Shown piece after piece: positions 11,321 to 22,204 of a stretch of 64,000 bases of DNA. Positions within the stretch are counted from its first letter, which is position 1; each line of letters opens with the position of its first letter. This DNA comes from Euborellia annulipes (Eukaryota; Arthropoda; Insecta; Dermaptera; Anisolabididae): the NCBI GenBank assembly GCA_023213315.1, contig JAKCPI010013946.1, positions 1-64,000 of the forward strand, in the 5' to 3' direction. The notes under the pieces were generated by a model, which saw nothing but the letters and a program-made list of their open reading frames with translations, did no database searches and had not been told where the DNA came from. The position numbers and the translations under genes were made by a program.

Positions 11321-11536
11321 CAGTGACGTCATTTCAGTTTTTGCTTGGGGGGAACTTTTTACTTCCTGTGCTACATACATATAAACATATATATACCTCT
11401 ATATTTTTATCTATACCATCTTAATTTATAAAGAGAGAGTGTGAGTTTGTATGTAGGAGCTAAGCTTAGAATTTACTATTTTTTTTCCAAAGCCCTGGGG
11501 GGGGGGGGCAAATGCCCCCCTCAAATGACGTCACTG
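11321..11536. mobile_element. hAT MITE, 216 bp
   Basis: Ends CAGTGACGTCATTT (left) and its complement AAATGACGTCACTG (right). Flanks ACAGGATT and ACAGAGTT agree at 6 of 8 bases, fitting a decayed 8-bp duplication. The interior has C/G runs and a TATA-rich centre. Confidence 0.75.
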
Positions 11537-11544
11537 ACAGAGTT

Positions 11545-12840
11545 AGGGTTTGGGAGCACTAAAATTTTAACTTTGTAGCTAAGAGCATACAGTTGGCCTA
11601 AATAAAATTGTTAAACAAATTGAATAAATTTTGTATTACAACACCTCGAATGCAAACCTAAAATTAACAATAAAGATTATTACTTTTTTATTCAATCGTA
11701 GTCTATAAATTTATAATTATCTTCTCTGTCTATATTTTTTTTTTTTTTTATACATTCACAAATATTTTATTAGTCATGAGTAGCTATTAAAGGAAGTTGA
11801 TTATACATGTATTTATTTAGAGGGTGGATCATTATTCATTTCTAGGAAAAATTTGTTTAAATATCATTTAAAAGAATAATTATCTATTCATTTTTTTTTA
11901 ATTCATTAATTCATTAAAATTCATAAAACAATAAATTTGACCAAATGATATTTGATAAAAAAATTTTTTATTTTAATTTCAAAGATATATTTCATATTCG
12001 TAAAGAAAGAATAATTGGAGATTATCTGCAGCAAAATAATAATTATTTATTTCATTGAAATTATAGCAAATGATAAAGAAAAAACACTTGAAGATAATTA
12101 TCAATTTAGGGGCAGTGTACGTTTTTTTATTTATATTTATTATTTCCTACCATTACATTTACAAGATAGCAACTTATGATAAGTAATCATACATTAAATT
12201 AATTAGGCCTATTATAAAAAAAATAGTAGATAAAAGTCCGATTTATAATATTATTATGTGTGCGTATGTATGGAATAAAAGGACGATAAAATTTTTAATT
12301 AAATTTTTTATATTTTTCAATTCTTTAATAATTTAATTCTGAAGAATAATGAGATTTTTCTTTTCGATGTCAACAGCTGTTCATTATTTGAATGAGGATT
12401 CGTTTGCACAATTTTATCTTTGATCATTTTTTTTTGCTAAAGGCAATTTGACTTTATTTGGATCAGCAATTATTACAAAGATCATCCCATCTCCTGTCAT
12501 TGATTTTTCATAATTTCTAAATTTATTTTCTTCTTTTGTCCTAACATTTTTTTGAACGAATTGACAACTGAGAAAGATTATATATTAAATTGATTTAAAT
12601 TTCTAGTAAAATAAATATCAATACATGCATGTATACTATTTATGTAATCCTTTTGTTTTTTTGATTAAAATATTCCCTTCCGATTCTGCCAAATTATAAA
12701 TTTACCAGAGGAACTTTTTAAACTCCGATAGTGAGAATCAATTTTATAATAAATCACCTCCATTTGTTTTCTCATATAATTATTTAATTTATTTTATAAT
12801 TTTAAAAGACATCTAAAAAAGCTGTATTATTTACTGGCCA
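11545..12840. other. AT-rich intergenic DNA
   Basis: AT-rich with one TAGGCCTA (about 12,204). No other feature supported. Confidence 0.45.
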
Positions 12841-12844
12841 AACA

Positions 12845-12935
12845 TCTAATGGCCTCCGGGAATCGAACCCAGGATCTCGAGCCTTTCCAGGGTATAGGCG
12901 TGCTGTTCATTGCACTAGGCCACCTGACTCTCGAC
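12845..12935 (-). mobile_element. tRNA-derived SINE head
   Basis: On the minus strand: a possible 7-bp acceptor pair GTGGCCT/AGGCCAT, A-box-like TGGCCTAGTGCAAT, and a strong T-arm CTGGGTTCGATTCCCGG matching the pol III B-box. The anticodon stem has a mismatch and the loop lacks U33, so I do not call a functional tRNA. No other copy is seen in this window. Confidence 0.5.
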
Positions 12936-12944
12936 CTTCAACAA

Positions 12945-12971
12945 TTATTATTATTATTATTATTATTATTT
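12945..12971. repeat. (ATT)n microsatellite
   Basis: About nine uninterrupted trinucleotide units. Confidence 0.9.
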
Positions 12972-13049
12972 GAAATTCCTATTGGGATCCCAGCTTATTT
13001 ACCCGAGGCGCTTACGAGCACGAAGACACACACCTCAAACCCAACCGGC

Positions 13050-13140
13050 CTCTGGCACACAGACATACAGACCATGTCGCGAAAACCACTTTTTTCGATT
13101 CAGGGGACTTTAAAACGTGTATATCCACTAAAATCTCAAG
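13050..13140 (-). mobile_element. Family A fragment
   Basis: Contains CAGACCATGTCGCGAAAACC, a CACTTTTTTCGATTCAGGGG run and AAAACGTGTATATCCA, which are the family A segment just inside the 5' hairpin, on the minus strand. Confidence 0.65.
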
Positions 13141-13172
13141 TGCGGAATGTCCCCCAGTATTCAACTTTACAA

Positions 13173-13410
13173 TATACCAAAGGTCGCGGGTTAGGATCCC
13201 AGACAGTCCGATGATTTTATTTAAGCCATTTGGATACCAAATGGCTTAAATAAATATGGCTGGACCCTAATTATAAGCTTATATACAGTATATTAATTAA
13301 ATACGAGTATCCTTTAAGTCTTAAATGGCCTAAGTTGCTGAGAAGATTGTGTGATTGTGAATGAGGAAAAGTTTGTTTAAAAAAATAAATAAATAAATAA
13401 ATAAATAAAC
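13173..13410 (+). mobile_element. SINE family S1, 5'-truncated
   Basis: Starts inside the tRNA-like head (ACCAAAGGTCGCGGGTTAGG, B-box), then the S1 signature CAGTCCGATGATTTTATTTA, the small palindrome AAGCCATTTGGATACCAAATGGCTT and the tail TCTTAAATGGCC...GTGAATGAG. It ends in an A-rich tract that has become (AATA)n. Confidence 0.75.
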
Positions 13411-14075
13411 TTTTCTGTGAATCAAAGTTTTGTTTTTCTTAAACAAAAAAAAAAAAAAAACATTTGATATATCTAAATTGTAAATTTTTAATTATACATT
13501 AGATAAGTTAGCTTTGTTAAAAATTTGATAAATGATTAAAAAAAAAAAAATCAAAAATAATCCTCTAATTAAAGTATTCTTAGTAGAATATATATTTTGA
13601 TACATTTTTTAAATATAAATGAAGGATTTTAGATATTTATTTTCTCAAAGGAGCTAAATTCTTGAAATGTAAATAACAATTTATTAGAATTCACGAGGTT
13701 AATTTGATTTTGATCCTTTAGATTTGTTATTTGTAAAAAAAAAAATGTCTCAATCGGTTTATATACAAAAAGATTAGGATTCTCTCCATAGAAACATCAC
13801 TGTCTATTCACTTCCTGGCTTGAATCGGTTTAGATTCAGAAAAAAGTGAAGGAGAAGAGGTAAAATGACAGAGATTGGCACTCCGTTAAAGATATCTGAA
13901 TCAATCTAAAGGGCCCTATTGTTAAAAATTAAAGGAAAAACATGATTGGATTTTTCTCGATATAGTAAATCTGTTCAGCAAAGGTTATTTATATACGGTA
14001 CATTTATCAACTATAAAAAAAATACATATGGGATTATATTTAGTTGTAGAGCTGAGAAAGTTGAAAAAAAAGATA

Positions 14076-14720
14076 AAAATCTGGTGTGACTAGTAGCACA
14101 ACACACAACTTTCTCTTACTTTCGGTAATCAAAAATTGTGTTCTCTGCTTGTCACACCAGATTTTTTGTGTCGATATGTATTTAGTTTCCGACAGTAGGG
14201 TACATTCGATTTTCAAGATGTAAAATTTATAAGTACGGGTAAATATTTATATTTTATTACCATGACAACCATTTCTTCTATCTTTCCTATGAAGTATAAG
14301 AGTAAAGTGGTCTTCAGAATATTTCAATGGCAAATTGAGAATATTCTTTTTAAAGAGCATCTAAAAAATAATTGATTTTTGAATTTTGGAGCGAATTTTG
14401 AGAAAATCGAAAAAAAAAACTGAAAAATTACTTCAGTAAAGTACTTGTACTCTCTAACCGATTTTATTCGAAAGCTTTGTGTCACATCCCAGGGGTGTAC
14501 CTTATGTAAATATAAAATTTCAACCTTCTAACTCTTTTCGTTCTTGAGATATTTTGTTCACAGGCAAACACACAGAGAGACCATGTTGCGAAAACCACTT
14601 TTTTTTGGATTCAGGGCATCTTAAAACATATCCATCAAAATCTTGACATTGAATTTTTGACATGAAACCAATAATTTCTCTCTGTATTCTAACATATATA
14701 GGTAAGAGAAAGCAAAAAAT
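14076..14720 (-). mobile_element. Family A, full-length copy
   Basis: Both ends are present. The end at 14,076-14,165 is an inverted repeat (AAATCTGGTGTGAC ... GTCACACCAGATTT) enclosing a CTTTCTCTTAC word. The other end is the degraded hairpin TAACATATATAGGTAAGAGAAAG. Internal blocks in order (minus-strand reading): AAAACCACTTTTTTT region, (AC) tract, CTAACTCTTTTCG, TACTTGTACTCTC core and GAAAGATAGAAG. There is no open frame of note, so it is non-autonomous. Confidence 0.8.
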
Positions 14721-15417
14721 GAAGAATGCCACCTGAGTTTTTCATTCATTCATTTATATTTCCATAGCTTATATTTCGTTTCGGTTTGCAACCCCCCTCC
14801 CCCTTCCAAACAGGAATAAAATAATAAAATGTATATTAGAAAAGTTGCCCCATTTAAAGCACTACATTAGTTCTGCTATTTTATTGTCTTTATTAGATCT
14901 AAAAAAGTTTCAATTTTTTTTACCAATACAGTGTGATCTCAAAAGAAGTTTGAGAAAATAAAGCCCTACTGGAACCAACCCCTCCATTTTCCCTCGCTTT
15001 TAGGGAGTCCTTGTTTTTCGACATAAAATTAATTACAGACATAAGTGAATCGTATTTATGTCTAATGGTTTCAAGATTGATTTAAAGCAGCTGGTAATAA
15101 AAGAGCTTGGAATTTTTTTTTTATTCGAATTCATTTAAGAATTATCTCAAAGACGTAAAAAGACGTTCTAAAAGCTTGTAGCCGACTAATAATAATAGGC
15201 AATTATATAAAAATGGCTTTTGAAAAATAAAAAGATTTTTTTTAAGAGGGAGTGAATGATTTCCTAATATGAAAGCTTTTAAGAAGACATTAAAATATAA
15301 AAGATTCTTTTAAAATAATATTCCTTAATATTCTTGATGTTTTAAATATTATAGAAATCAAATATAGACTTAAGGCTTTTTCAATTTTTTTTTTATTCTG
15401 TTTTGAATGAATATTTA

Positions 15418-15690
15418 CCCACACAGCACAAAATATTGCAGCAATGTTGCAGAAATATTGTGAATCTTGCTCAATATTGACAATATTGCAGCAACATCGA
15501 TTCAATATTGCAAATCTTGTCAACATTGCTGCGGCAATATTCCAAGCTAGGAATATTGCAGCAACATTGTTGCAATATTCCTATGTCCGCCTTTTTGCAA
15601 CATTGCAGAAATATTGCGGCAATATTGCTGTTTGAGCTGCAATATTGAGCAAGATTCGCAATATTTCTGCAATATTTTGTGCTGTGGGGG
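15418..15690. mobile_element. TA-target MITE rich in GCAATATTGC
   Basis: Inverted ends CCCACACAGCACAAAATATT and the complement of AATATTTTGTGCTGTGGGGG, flanked by TA on both sides (15,416-15,417; 15,691-15,692). The interior is packed with GCAATATTGC/GCAACATTG palindromic words in both orientations. The TA duplication suggests Tc1/mariner-type mobilisation. The 60-78 codon frames here are shadows of the repeats. Confidence 0.75.
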
Positions 15691-15984
15691 TAGTAATTAA
15701 AATTAGTTTAAATCAAAATTCAAAAAGTGTCTATTTTTTTGAAAGTTTTTTTCAATTTGTAGCTTCAGTAAATTATTTTTTTTTAGTCAATTTTACAACA
15801 AAATTTTTACTTAAAAATATAAAACTTGCTTACCCCTGATATTTCTGCAATCATTCAAGCTGATACGCAAGCAGAATATCTAACACCCCGGTGCAAGAGC
15901 AAAAATAAAAAAAATATTTTAATTTCACCAGAAAAATAAAGTGTCTTAAGCAAAGACTAAAAAGTTGGTGACCTTGAAAGAGTA

Positions 15985-16115
15985 GTTAAATAAAAGCACG
16001 AGAGTCGCACTACGGAATTGCCGATTTGTACTCAGCATGCCCTCCTACTGGACCACAGTACCGCGCTCGTCTATTTGAAATTGATAGATCACCAAACCCG
16101 GGGTGCTGCTCACAG
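15985..16115 (-). mobile_element. Possible tRNA-like SINE head
   Basis: Minus strand reads GAGCGCGGTACTGTGGTCCA then GTAGGAGGGCATGCTGAG, reminiscent of a D-arm/A-box, but the B-box region is poor. The family is uncertain. Confidence 0.25.
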
Positions 16116-16198
16116 CGGTATCTACCTTTTTTCGCCTATTTGAATTAATAAATATTTGGTTAAATGTTTTTAATATACTCTATAATAGGCCTAGCTAG

Positions 16199-16280
16199 TG
16201 ACCCGTGGGTCAGAAAGAGACATTATCTTCTCGTGCCCAGGGTTCCGGGTTCGCTTCCCGTCCCAAGCGAAAAAAATGTA
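16199..16280 (+). mobile_element. SINE S2 tRNA-like head
   Basis: TAGTGACCCGTGGGTCAGAAAGAGAC (A-box side) and GGTTCCGGGTTCGCTTCCCG (B-box) match the head of the S2 copy at 52.2 kb. The tail is missing. Confidence 0.6.
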
Positions 16281-16734
16281 TCCTATATATGGGTGAGTTT
16301 ATATATGCACTCTGCATATTCTTTTATACGAGTTTATTAGTATTTGAAATATATGTATTGGTATAAATAAATTTATAACGATAACAGGTATCGTTAAAAG
16401 AGAAAAAGCAAAAAAATTATTATATAAAAAATATTATTGAAAGGTGATGAATATAACCATATAGTGTTATATGGTTTGAGTTTTTTCTTTTTTCTGTATT
16501 AAATTGTCGTTTGTTTAACAAATAGTTTTGATACTCGTAAATGTCAGCTATTGATTGGTGCAATCCATCTCAAAACTCAATCAATATGGCCATATAGTAG
16601 ATATCGATGATAAATAACAGGTTATTAAAGGGACGCGCTTCTTGAACGATGCTTTGCAAATGCACACCCACACGCACATATAAACAAACATATACACAGC
16701 CACACATATACACAAATACATGAAGAGAATCCAC

Positions 16735-16850
16735 CTTCAAAGGCGAAATTTAAATGGATGCGACATTAATGGCGCCCGGGAGCATCGATTTGTCCGTTGG
16801 GCTCTAAATGGGCCTCTATTCATCTATGCATAACATTATATGTGAGCGTG
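16735..16850. other. GC-balanced low-repeat island
   Basis: Contains GCGACATTAATGGCGCCCGG, GAGCATCGATTTGTCC and TCTATGCATAAC. No frame or repeat is visible. A conserved non-coding element is a reasonable guess only. Confidence 0.3.
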
Positions 16851-16907
16851 TGTCATATTTGTCAAAAAAATGTGCTTACTAAATTAACCTGCACAAAAGA
16901 ATAAGAA

Positions 16908-16931
16908 TGGAGAGAGAGAGAGAGAGAGAGG
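16908..16931. repeat. (GA)n microsatellite
   Basis: About eleven GA units followed by GGGAGACAGGC. Confidence 0.9.
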
Positions 16932-17178
16932 GAGACAGGCAGTTTAACTAAAAAATATTATATGTGGAGGATATATTCTTAAAAAAAAGAGATGAGAGAT
17001 AGAGTGCTGTTTTTCAGGTAAAAATTCTACACAAAACTAGAATAGTAGGAGTTAAATTTAGTGATGGCAGAAGAAGTTTCAGAAACACTGATCTAGAGTT
17101 TATAAGAGGGATGTTCTCTTTCCATTGCCCCTAATAAACATTTTATTTCAGATCATATTTTTAATTACTTTCTCTTAA

Positions 17179-17325
17179 ATAGAAATGCCTGGACCCCCAA
17201 TAGATATTATAAATAAAAACGGTTATCGTCAAAGTCTTAAATGGCTTAAGTTGCCTGAAAAGTCTGTGTGAATGTTGTGTGTGAGTTTGAGTGTGAATGA
17301 GAAAAAAAAGTGTGAGTGTTTTTTA
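17179..17325 (+). mobile_element. SINE S1, 3' part
   Basis: Starts at ATGCCTGGACCCCCAATAG and includes ACGGTTATCGTCAAAGTCTT, TGGCTTAAGTTGCC and the GTGTGAGTGTGAATGAG tail. The tRNA-like head is absent; family A sequence abuts both sides. Confidence 0.7.
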
Positions 17326-17332
17326 AAATAAT

Positions 17333-17750
17333 TACTTTCTCTTACCGATATATGTTAATACATAGAGAGAAAGTATTGGATTCATCTCAAAATTTTGTTG
17401 TCGAAATTTTGATGCAATATGATTGGAATATATTTTTCTCTATGTTTTGAGGTTCCCTGAGCCAAATAAGTAGATGCCGCAAATTGATCTATCTTCAAAT
17501 TAAAGGATGAAAGAAATGAGCTTCGCCAGTGAAATTTTATATTTTTTAATGGAAACTTTCATGGTTCAAACCTAGAAAATTTCTAATCAAGATTTTCATT
17601 TTCTTTTATAAAAACAATGAAATAATCACAAGTAGAAAACGCACGGGTGGGACTTAATATTGTCCCTCATTGTACTTTTTAGGTATTTTTTTGAAAATTT
17701 TTCTCAAAATTCGATTTTATTTTAATGATTTTGATTAACATTAATAAATT
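17333..17750 (+). mobile_element. Family A copy interrupted by a MITE piece
   Basis: Clear 5' hairpin ACTTTCTCTTACCGATATATG...ATAGAGAGAAAGTATTGG, then diverged family A sequence. The block after GTGAAATTTTATA is replaced by a truncated mariner-type MITE (17,548-17,672), after which family A resumes with TTTTCTCAAAATTCG. Confidence 0.65.
17548..17672. mobile_element. Mariner-type MITE, truncated
   Basis: Matches the reverse complement of the complete element at 21,663-21,861, from TTTTTTAATGGAAACTTTCATG to the end GTCCCTCATTG, followed by TA. The left end is missing. Confidence 0.7.
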
Positions 17751-17755
17751 ATTTT

Positions 17756-18275
17756 TACTTTCTCTTACCTAGATATGAAATATTAAGAGAGAAAGTATTG
17801 CGATCATGTCGAGATTTTTATGGATACATGTTTTGAGGTCCCCTGAGTCCAAAATAGTGCAAATTGGTCTGTGTGTGTGTCTGTGTAACGATTTTAAGAA
17901 TGAAGGAATTAAGCTACTGAATTGAAATTTTATATTTAAGTTAAGCACGCTCCCGGATACTCAAAATAAACCAAAAAGTACTATTACTTTACTGATGTAC
18001 TTTTTCAGTTTTTTTTTTTTTTTTTCTCAAAATTCGCTCTCGGGTTTTGATTAAAATTCAAATATCAGTTATTTTTTAGATGCTCTTTAAAATGTATATT
18101 CTCATTTTGCCCTTGAAAACTTTTTTCCTTAAGCACACTTTACTCTGACTCACACACGCAAACTTGTGCTTCAAGGAAAGATAGGAGAAGAGTTTACCAT
18201 AGTAACATTTTTCTATGTTTATAAATTTGATTTATATCTTGGATTCTAATGTACCCTACTGCAGTAAATACATAT
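17756..18275 (+). mobile_element. Family A copy lacking the 3' hairpin
   Basis: Begins with the hairpin ACTTTCTCTTACCTAGATATG and continues through GAGGTCCCCTGAGTCC, a short (GT)n, AATTGAAATTTTATATTTAA, ACTTTACTGATGTACTTTTT, AGATGCTCTTTAAAATG and GAATTCTAATGTACCC-like sequence. It stops before ATCTGGTGTGAC. Confidence 0.75.
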
Positions 18276-18279
18276 ATGC

Positions 18280-19075
18280 CCTTAAATAGTAGACTAATGA
18301 TTTAGAAATATTTTATGATTTAGAAATATATTTTATATTCGTTTGTTTTCGATTAATTTTATTTAAAAAATAAGCTGAATAATTCTTACTTAAAATAATG
18401 AATAACCATGCGTTGAAATATTTTTTTATCAATGTATGAAAAATATTAATGACATAAAGTGAATAATTTTTTAATCTAGAAAAAAAATATATATTTTTTT
18501 TAATAAAAACATTCGCTTTATAAATGATCTTGGTTGAAGATAAAAACCATTGAATATTTAACAGCTTAAAATTAATTAAATTAAGTAATAATGTCGACAT
18601 TTCGTTTGTATACGTAATTTTAACTTTGCCTAACCAAGGTAGTCTATTATTTATAAACCCAAATTAGCTATAAATTGCCCGTAGTTTATTCAGAGTTTGT
18701 CTTTAGAGCTGCAAAATGAATGGAGAAGTCTATTTTAGTCTCCCTAAAGTGTAATCATGCATTCCAATTGCTCATCTTTTGTCTTAATATAAAAGATAGC
18801 ACTATTATTAACTAACGCCCCGAGGAGTAAATTTCCTATTCAGTAACCATGAAAGGACGTTCATTTTTTACAAGTGGGTGGAGAGAGAGTTAAGGTATTA
18901 TCATAAAAAGACATTTTCAATTTATCAAAGACTTATTGTTTTATATAACGGGCATTAAAAATTTATTTTTCACAGCTTATTTAATATTTTTATTAACGCG
19001 AGTGTAAAAAAAGCAGGAATTTTTCTTACAGGTATATATTATAGTTAGAAAAAAAATCTGTCAATTTATTTATAA
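18280..19075. other. AT-rich intergenic DNA
   Basis: AT-rich; the 95-codon minus-strand frame at 18,313-18,600 is Ile/Asn/Lys/Phe-rich and looks compositional. No supported feature. Confidence 0.45.
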
Positions 19076-19076
19076 A

Positions 19077-19115
19077 TGTTTCGTCCGGACATGATACCGA
19101 GCCATCTTCATGAGC
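19077..19115 (-). repeat. PLE-like TGAAGA-hairpin-GAAAC motif
   Basis: Minus strand: TGAAGATGGCTCGGTATCAT, then GTCCGGACGAAACATTTATAAATAAA. The word order TGAAGA, hairpin, GAAAC, AATAAA parallels the pseudo-LTR at 36.5 kb. Confidence 0.5.
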
Positions 19116-19184
19116 AAAAACATAATTAATGAACTTAAGCCAAACAAAAAAAAAAGAGTTATTAGAGAAGCCAGGGATATTCAT

Positions 19185-19535
19185 TCAAAAGAATTTACAA
19201 CTCTTAAATCCATGAATATCGGGTATGTAAACATAAAAGCGTAAAAAAGCCCGCCTTCGGCGGCCTTTGTCACTTGCCAGAGTGCTTTGCCCCCTGGGCC
19301 CCCTTGCTCGCCTTCGGCGAGCAAATGCATCATGTTTATTCTTGCTCACTGTTTGAAGGCTGCCGAAGGCGAGCAATTGCAAAATTTTAAGGTTTTAAAT
19401 TTCCCTCTCTGACTTAAAATTTTAAATTCTCTCACTGACTCCACTTCCTCTGTCTCTGGCTATTCAGCGAGAGAGAGTGATGAACAGGCACATAAAACGG
19501 AAATCAGTGGTTAGTGCTTTATATATAGTAATGAT
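19185..19535 (+). repeat. GCCTTCGGCGAGCAA repeat, copy 1
   Basis: Contains several GCCTTCGGCG/CGCCGAAGGC palindromic words, CTTGCTCGCCTTCGGCGAGC, GAGCAATTGCAAAATTT and then CACTGACTCCACTTCCTCTG. The same order occurs on the minus strand at 62,400-62,700, so this is a dispersed element. The family is unknown. Confidence 0.65.
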
Positions 19536-19929
19536 GATAGTACCGAGAGGTTAATCGTTTTTGTTTTTGCACTGGCAGTAAATTTTTGCACTTAAGATGG
19601 GTCGTCCTTAAATTGGTGTTTATTTTTTTTTATTTTTATTTTATCAGGAACGAAGAGGGGTTTGAAAATTTATTAAATTATTTTAATAAGATATCTTTAG
19701 GCTCTAAAATTACATAATTTACTTTTGGTTTCACAAATTCATTTGTTTATATTTACATTTTTTTTGCCACTTGTAGCGTTTTGTTTTATTTTATTTTTTT
19801 TTTTAATTAGTGAAAATTGTTTTTTTCTCCATTGATTATTTCAAAAAATAAGCTTATCGCGTTTTCGAAAAAAAAAAAAGTTAAAAAATAAAAACTTTAT
19901 AAATTAAAGTAATTTATCATGATATGAAA

Positions 19930-20095
19930 AATGAAAATTTTTGATAAAACTTATTAGGTAAAGTACTACTATTTACTCCAAAAGTTGATACAGATTTACA
20001 ATTTTAGTGTAAGGAGTATATACAAAATTTTGTCACTTTGGCTGTTTGAGGTTTTCAAGCAATCGTGTTCACACACACACAGACATAATTCCAAA
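19930..20095 (-). mobile_element. Family A relative, subfamily B fragment
   Basis: Minus-strand counterpart of the 6.6-kb copy: CAAAAGTTGATACAGATTTACAATT, TAGTGTAAGGAGTATATACA, AATCGTGTTC and (AC)n. Confidence 0.6.
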
Positions 20096-20429
20096 GTAGA
20101 GGTCAGAATTTCACCATCCAGTAGGTTTACAAATATCTTTTAATTTAGAGAAAAATTTGTTAAAATCTCGACCATAGGCTCTTTAAATTTAAATTAGGCC
20201 TATACTCTAGGTGGTATGTTTCAAGTTTTTATTGAAATAATACACTATAAGTATTTCGACATTCCTGTCATCTATTATTTATTTGCTTTTAAGATTAACA
20301 CTGTTGACCATGTTTACACCTCTAAGATTTCAATCACAGAGATGGGTTAATATAAAGCAAAATATAAATTATAAAAGCTGTTGAGTTTTAGTCTACATTA
20401 AGGTAAAAAACATTAAGAAATAGTCTTTT

Positions 20430-20700
20430 ATAGATATTTCAAAAAACTCCTGAAGTCAAATAGGTGGGGGAAATGATTTTCTTTGACTCTTGAGTTAACA
20501 TAGACCCTAGTAAGACCGTGTCGCAGATTCAAGACTTGAAAGGGCAAAGGCATAAAAGATTTTCTATCATTCATCTTTCCACTGTCACCTTGTAGAGACG
20601 TTTCTTTAATAAAAGGAACTTGCATTTCCCTCACCCTTAAGGCCGTTGGCGTCACGCCACCCTCAATATCGACTTTATATTAAGCATTGAAAGGCCATGT
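20430..20700. other. GC-balanced low-repeat island
   Basis: Balanced composition, no repeats seen, with CTTTGACTCTTGAGTTAACA, GGCCGTTGGCGTCACGCCAC and GCCATGTAATTGG. A 75-codon minus-strand frame (20,428-20,655) crosses it without a recognisable domain. Could be a regulatory element or an exon. Confidence 0.3.
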
Positions 20701-20924
20701 AATTGGTAAATCTTTTCCATGATGGAAAATAATAAAAAAAAAAGAGAAGAACGAACAAGAAAAAAAAATTAGTTCATGTTGCGATAAGTTGCATTCAGAA
20801 AAGTTAATGGGCGAAGTGAAAAAAATCTCTTAATTCTATCACAAAATGAAATGAAAATGAACTTTCTAGCGAAATCATTTTATATCGTTGAAAAAAATAA
20901 ATCATTAAAAAAGATAACTTGTCG

Positions 20925-21065
20925 TCTTGGTGAGTGAGTGGGATCGACTTCTAATAAGGAAGACCGGCTTTAGAATCCCCCATGAGACTAAGCTGGGATG
21001 TTTTTCATTAATTCAATTCATCCATCATTTCATCGACATTCTATATATAGGTTTTATTTCAAACA
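20925..21065 (+). mobile_element. Possible tRNA-like SINE head
   Basis: CTTGGTGAGTGAGTGGGATCG resembles an A-box region and GGCTTTAGAATCCCCC a decayed B-box about 40 bp later, followed by AATTCAATTCATCC. Weak. Confidence 0.3.
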
Positions 21066-21156
21066 ACTAAGAATTCTAAAAACAAAATAATTTATTTTTA
21101 AAAACTGATCCTAGCCGCCTTTTCAAATAATATTTAATTTCAATTTAAAGTATTTT

Positions 21157-21935
21157 TACTTTTTCTTACCTATAGATGTACAAAATAAATCCAATATAAA
21201 AAAATATATACATATACAAAAAACATTTTACAAAAAACATTACTAACAATACAATACAAATATATAACAACAATAGCAAGAATAGTAATAAAATAACACT
21301 AATAGTAAACTGACAGCTAACATTGATAAAGAAAAAAATTGATAGATGATAAAACTTGCAAACGCCTTTTCTCGAATTGTTGAATTTCGGACTTTCGCCA
21401 CTCTGATTCTCAGCAGGCGATATATAGAGAGAAAGTATTGGATTCATGTCAAAAATTTGATAGAAATACATTTTTTGAGGTCTCCTGAATTCAAAAAAGT
21501 TGTTTTGCAACCATATCTGTCGGAGTTTCTTTCTGTCAGTGTTCAATTTAAAACAGGAAGGAATTGAGCTACAAGATTGAAATGTTATATTTAAGTAAGA
21601 CACCCCCCCCCCTGAGGAGTAAAAATAAGCTTTTAAACAAAATCGGCCGAAAAGTACAAGTACAGTGAAGGACAGTATTAAGTCCCACCGATGCGTTTTC
21701 TATTTGTGATTATTTCATTGTTTTTATAAAAGAAAATGAAAATTTTTATTGGAAATTTTCTAGGTTTGAAATATGAAAGTTTCCATTAAAAAATATATAA
21801 TATTTTTTTTAAAACAATGAAATAATCACAAGTAGAAAACAGATTGGTGGGTCCCTCACTGTACTTGGCCACTTAACTCTTGTACTTCATAGGAAAGATA
21901 GGAAAAATTGTTGCCATGGTAACAGTTACTGGAAG
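21157..21935 (+). mobile_element. Family A copy with two insertions
   Basis: The left arm of the 5' hairpin (TTACTTTTTCTTACCTATAG) is at 21,157 and the right arm (ATATATAGAGAGAAAGTATTGG) only at 21,420, so about 240 bp sits inside the hairpin loop. The copy continues to AAATCGGCCGAAAAGTAC, is split by a mariner-type MITE at 21,663-21,861 and resumes with CTTGGCCAC...GTTGCCATGGTAAC. Confidence 0.7.
21663..21861. mobile_element. Mariner-type MITE, 199 bp
   Basis: Ends CAGTGAAGGAC and GTCCCTCACTG with long imperfect inverted arms (GTTTTCTAYTTGTGATTATT and complement), flanked by TA at 21,661-21,662 and 21,862-21,863. It sits inside family A, so it is younger than that copy. Confidence 0.85.
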
Positions 21936-22157
21936 ATAAAGACATATGACGAACTAATAAAATTTTCGAACTGTTGTTCCAGATTATTATGGTCAGTTAT
22001 TAATTTATAAGGATTTAAACAACTGTGCATGCCTGAGTTAGAAACAATTACTAAAGAGAATTAGTTGAGATGGCCACTTTCTAGTAACCAAATACGAACT
22101 ACAGGCCTATAATTTATGCATCCTATCGTAAATAAAAATGTTCATTTTATCGCCATT

Positions 22158-22200
22158 AATATTATGAGTATCGTTAAAGTCTATATGGCCTAAAAATAAA
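22158..22200 (+). mobile_element. SINE S1 tail scrap
   Basis: ATTATGAGTATCGTTAAAGTC followed by TATATGGCCTA matches the S1 tail only. Confidence 0.4.
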
Positions 22201-22204
22201 TAAA

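Noticed and set aside
12845..12935. Functional tRNA gene
   Set aside because: The B-box and acceptor pairing are good, but the anticodon stem is mismatched and U33 is missing. A tRNA-derived SINE head is more likely.
15444..15635. Short proteins across the GCAATATTGC region
   Set aside because: The frames on both strands are translations of the palindromic repeats of a MITE.
18313..18600. 95-codon minus frame
   Set aside because: Composition is almost only Ile, Asn, Lys, Phe, Leu, Ser and Tyr, as expected from AT-rich non-coding DNA.
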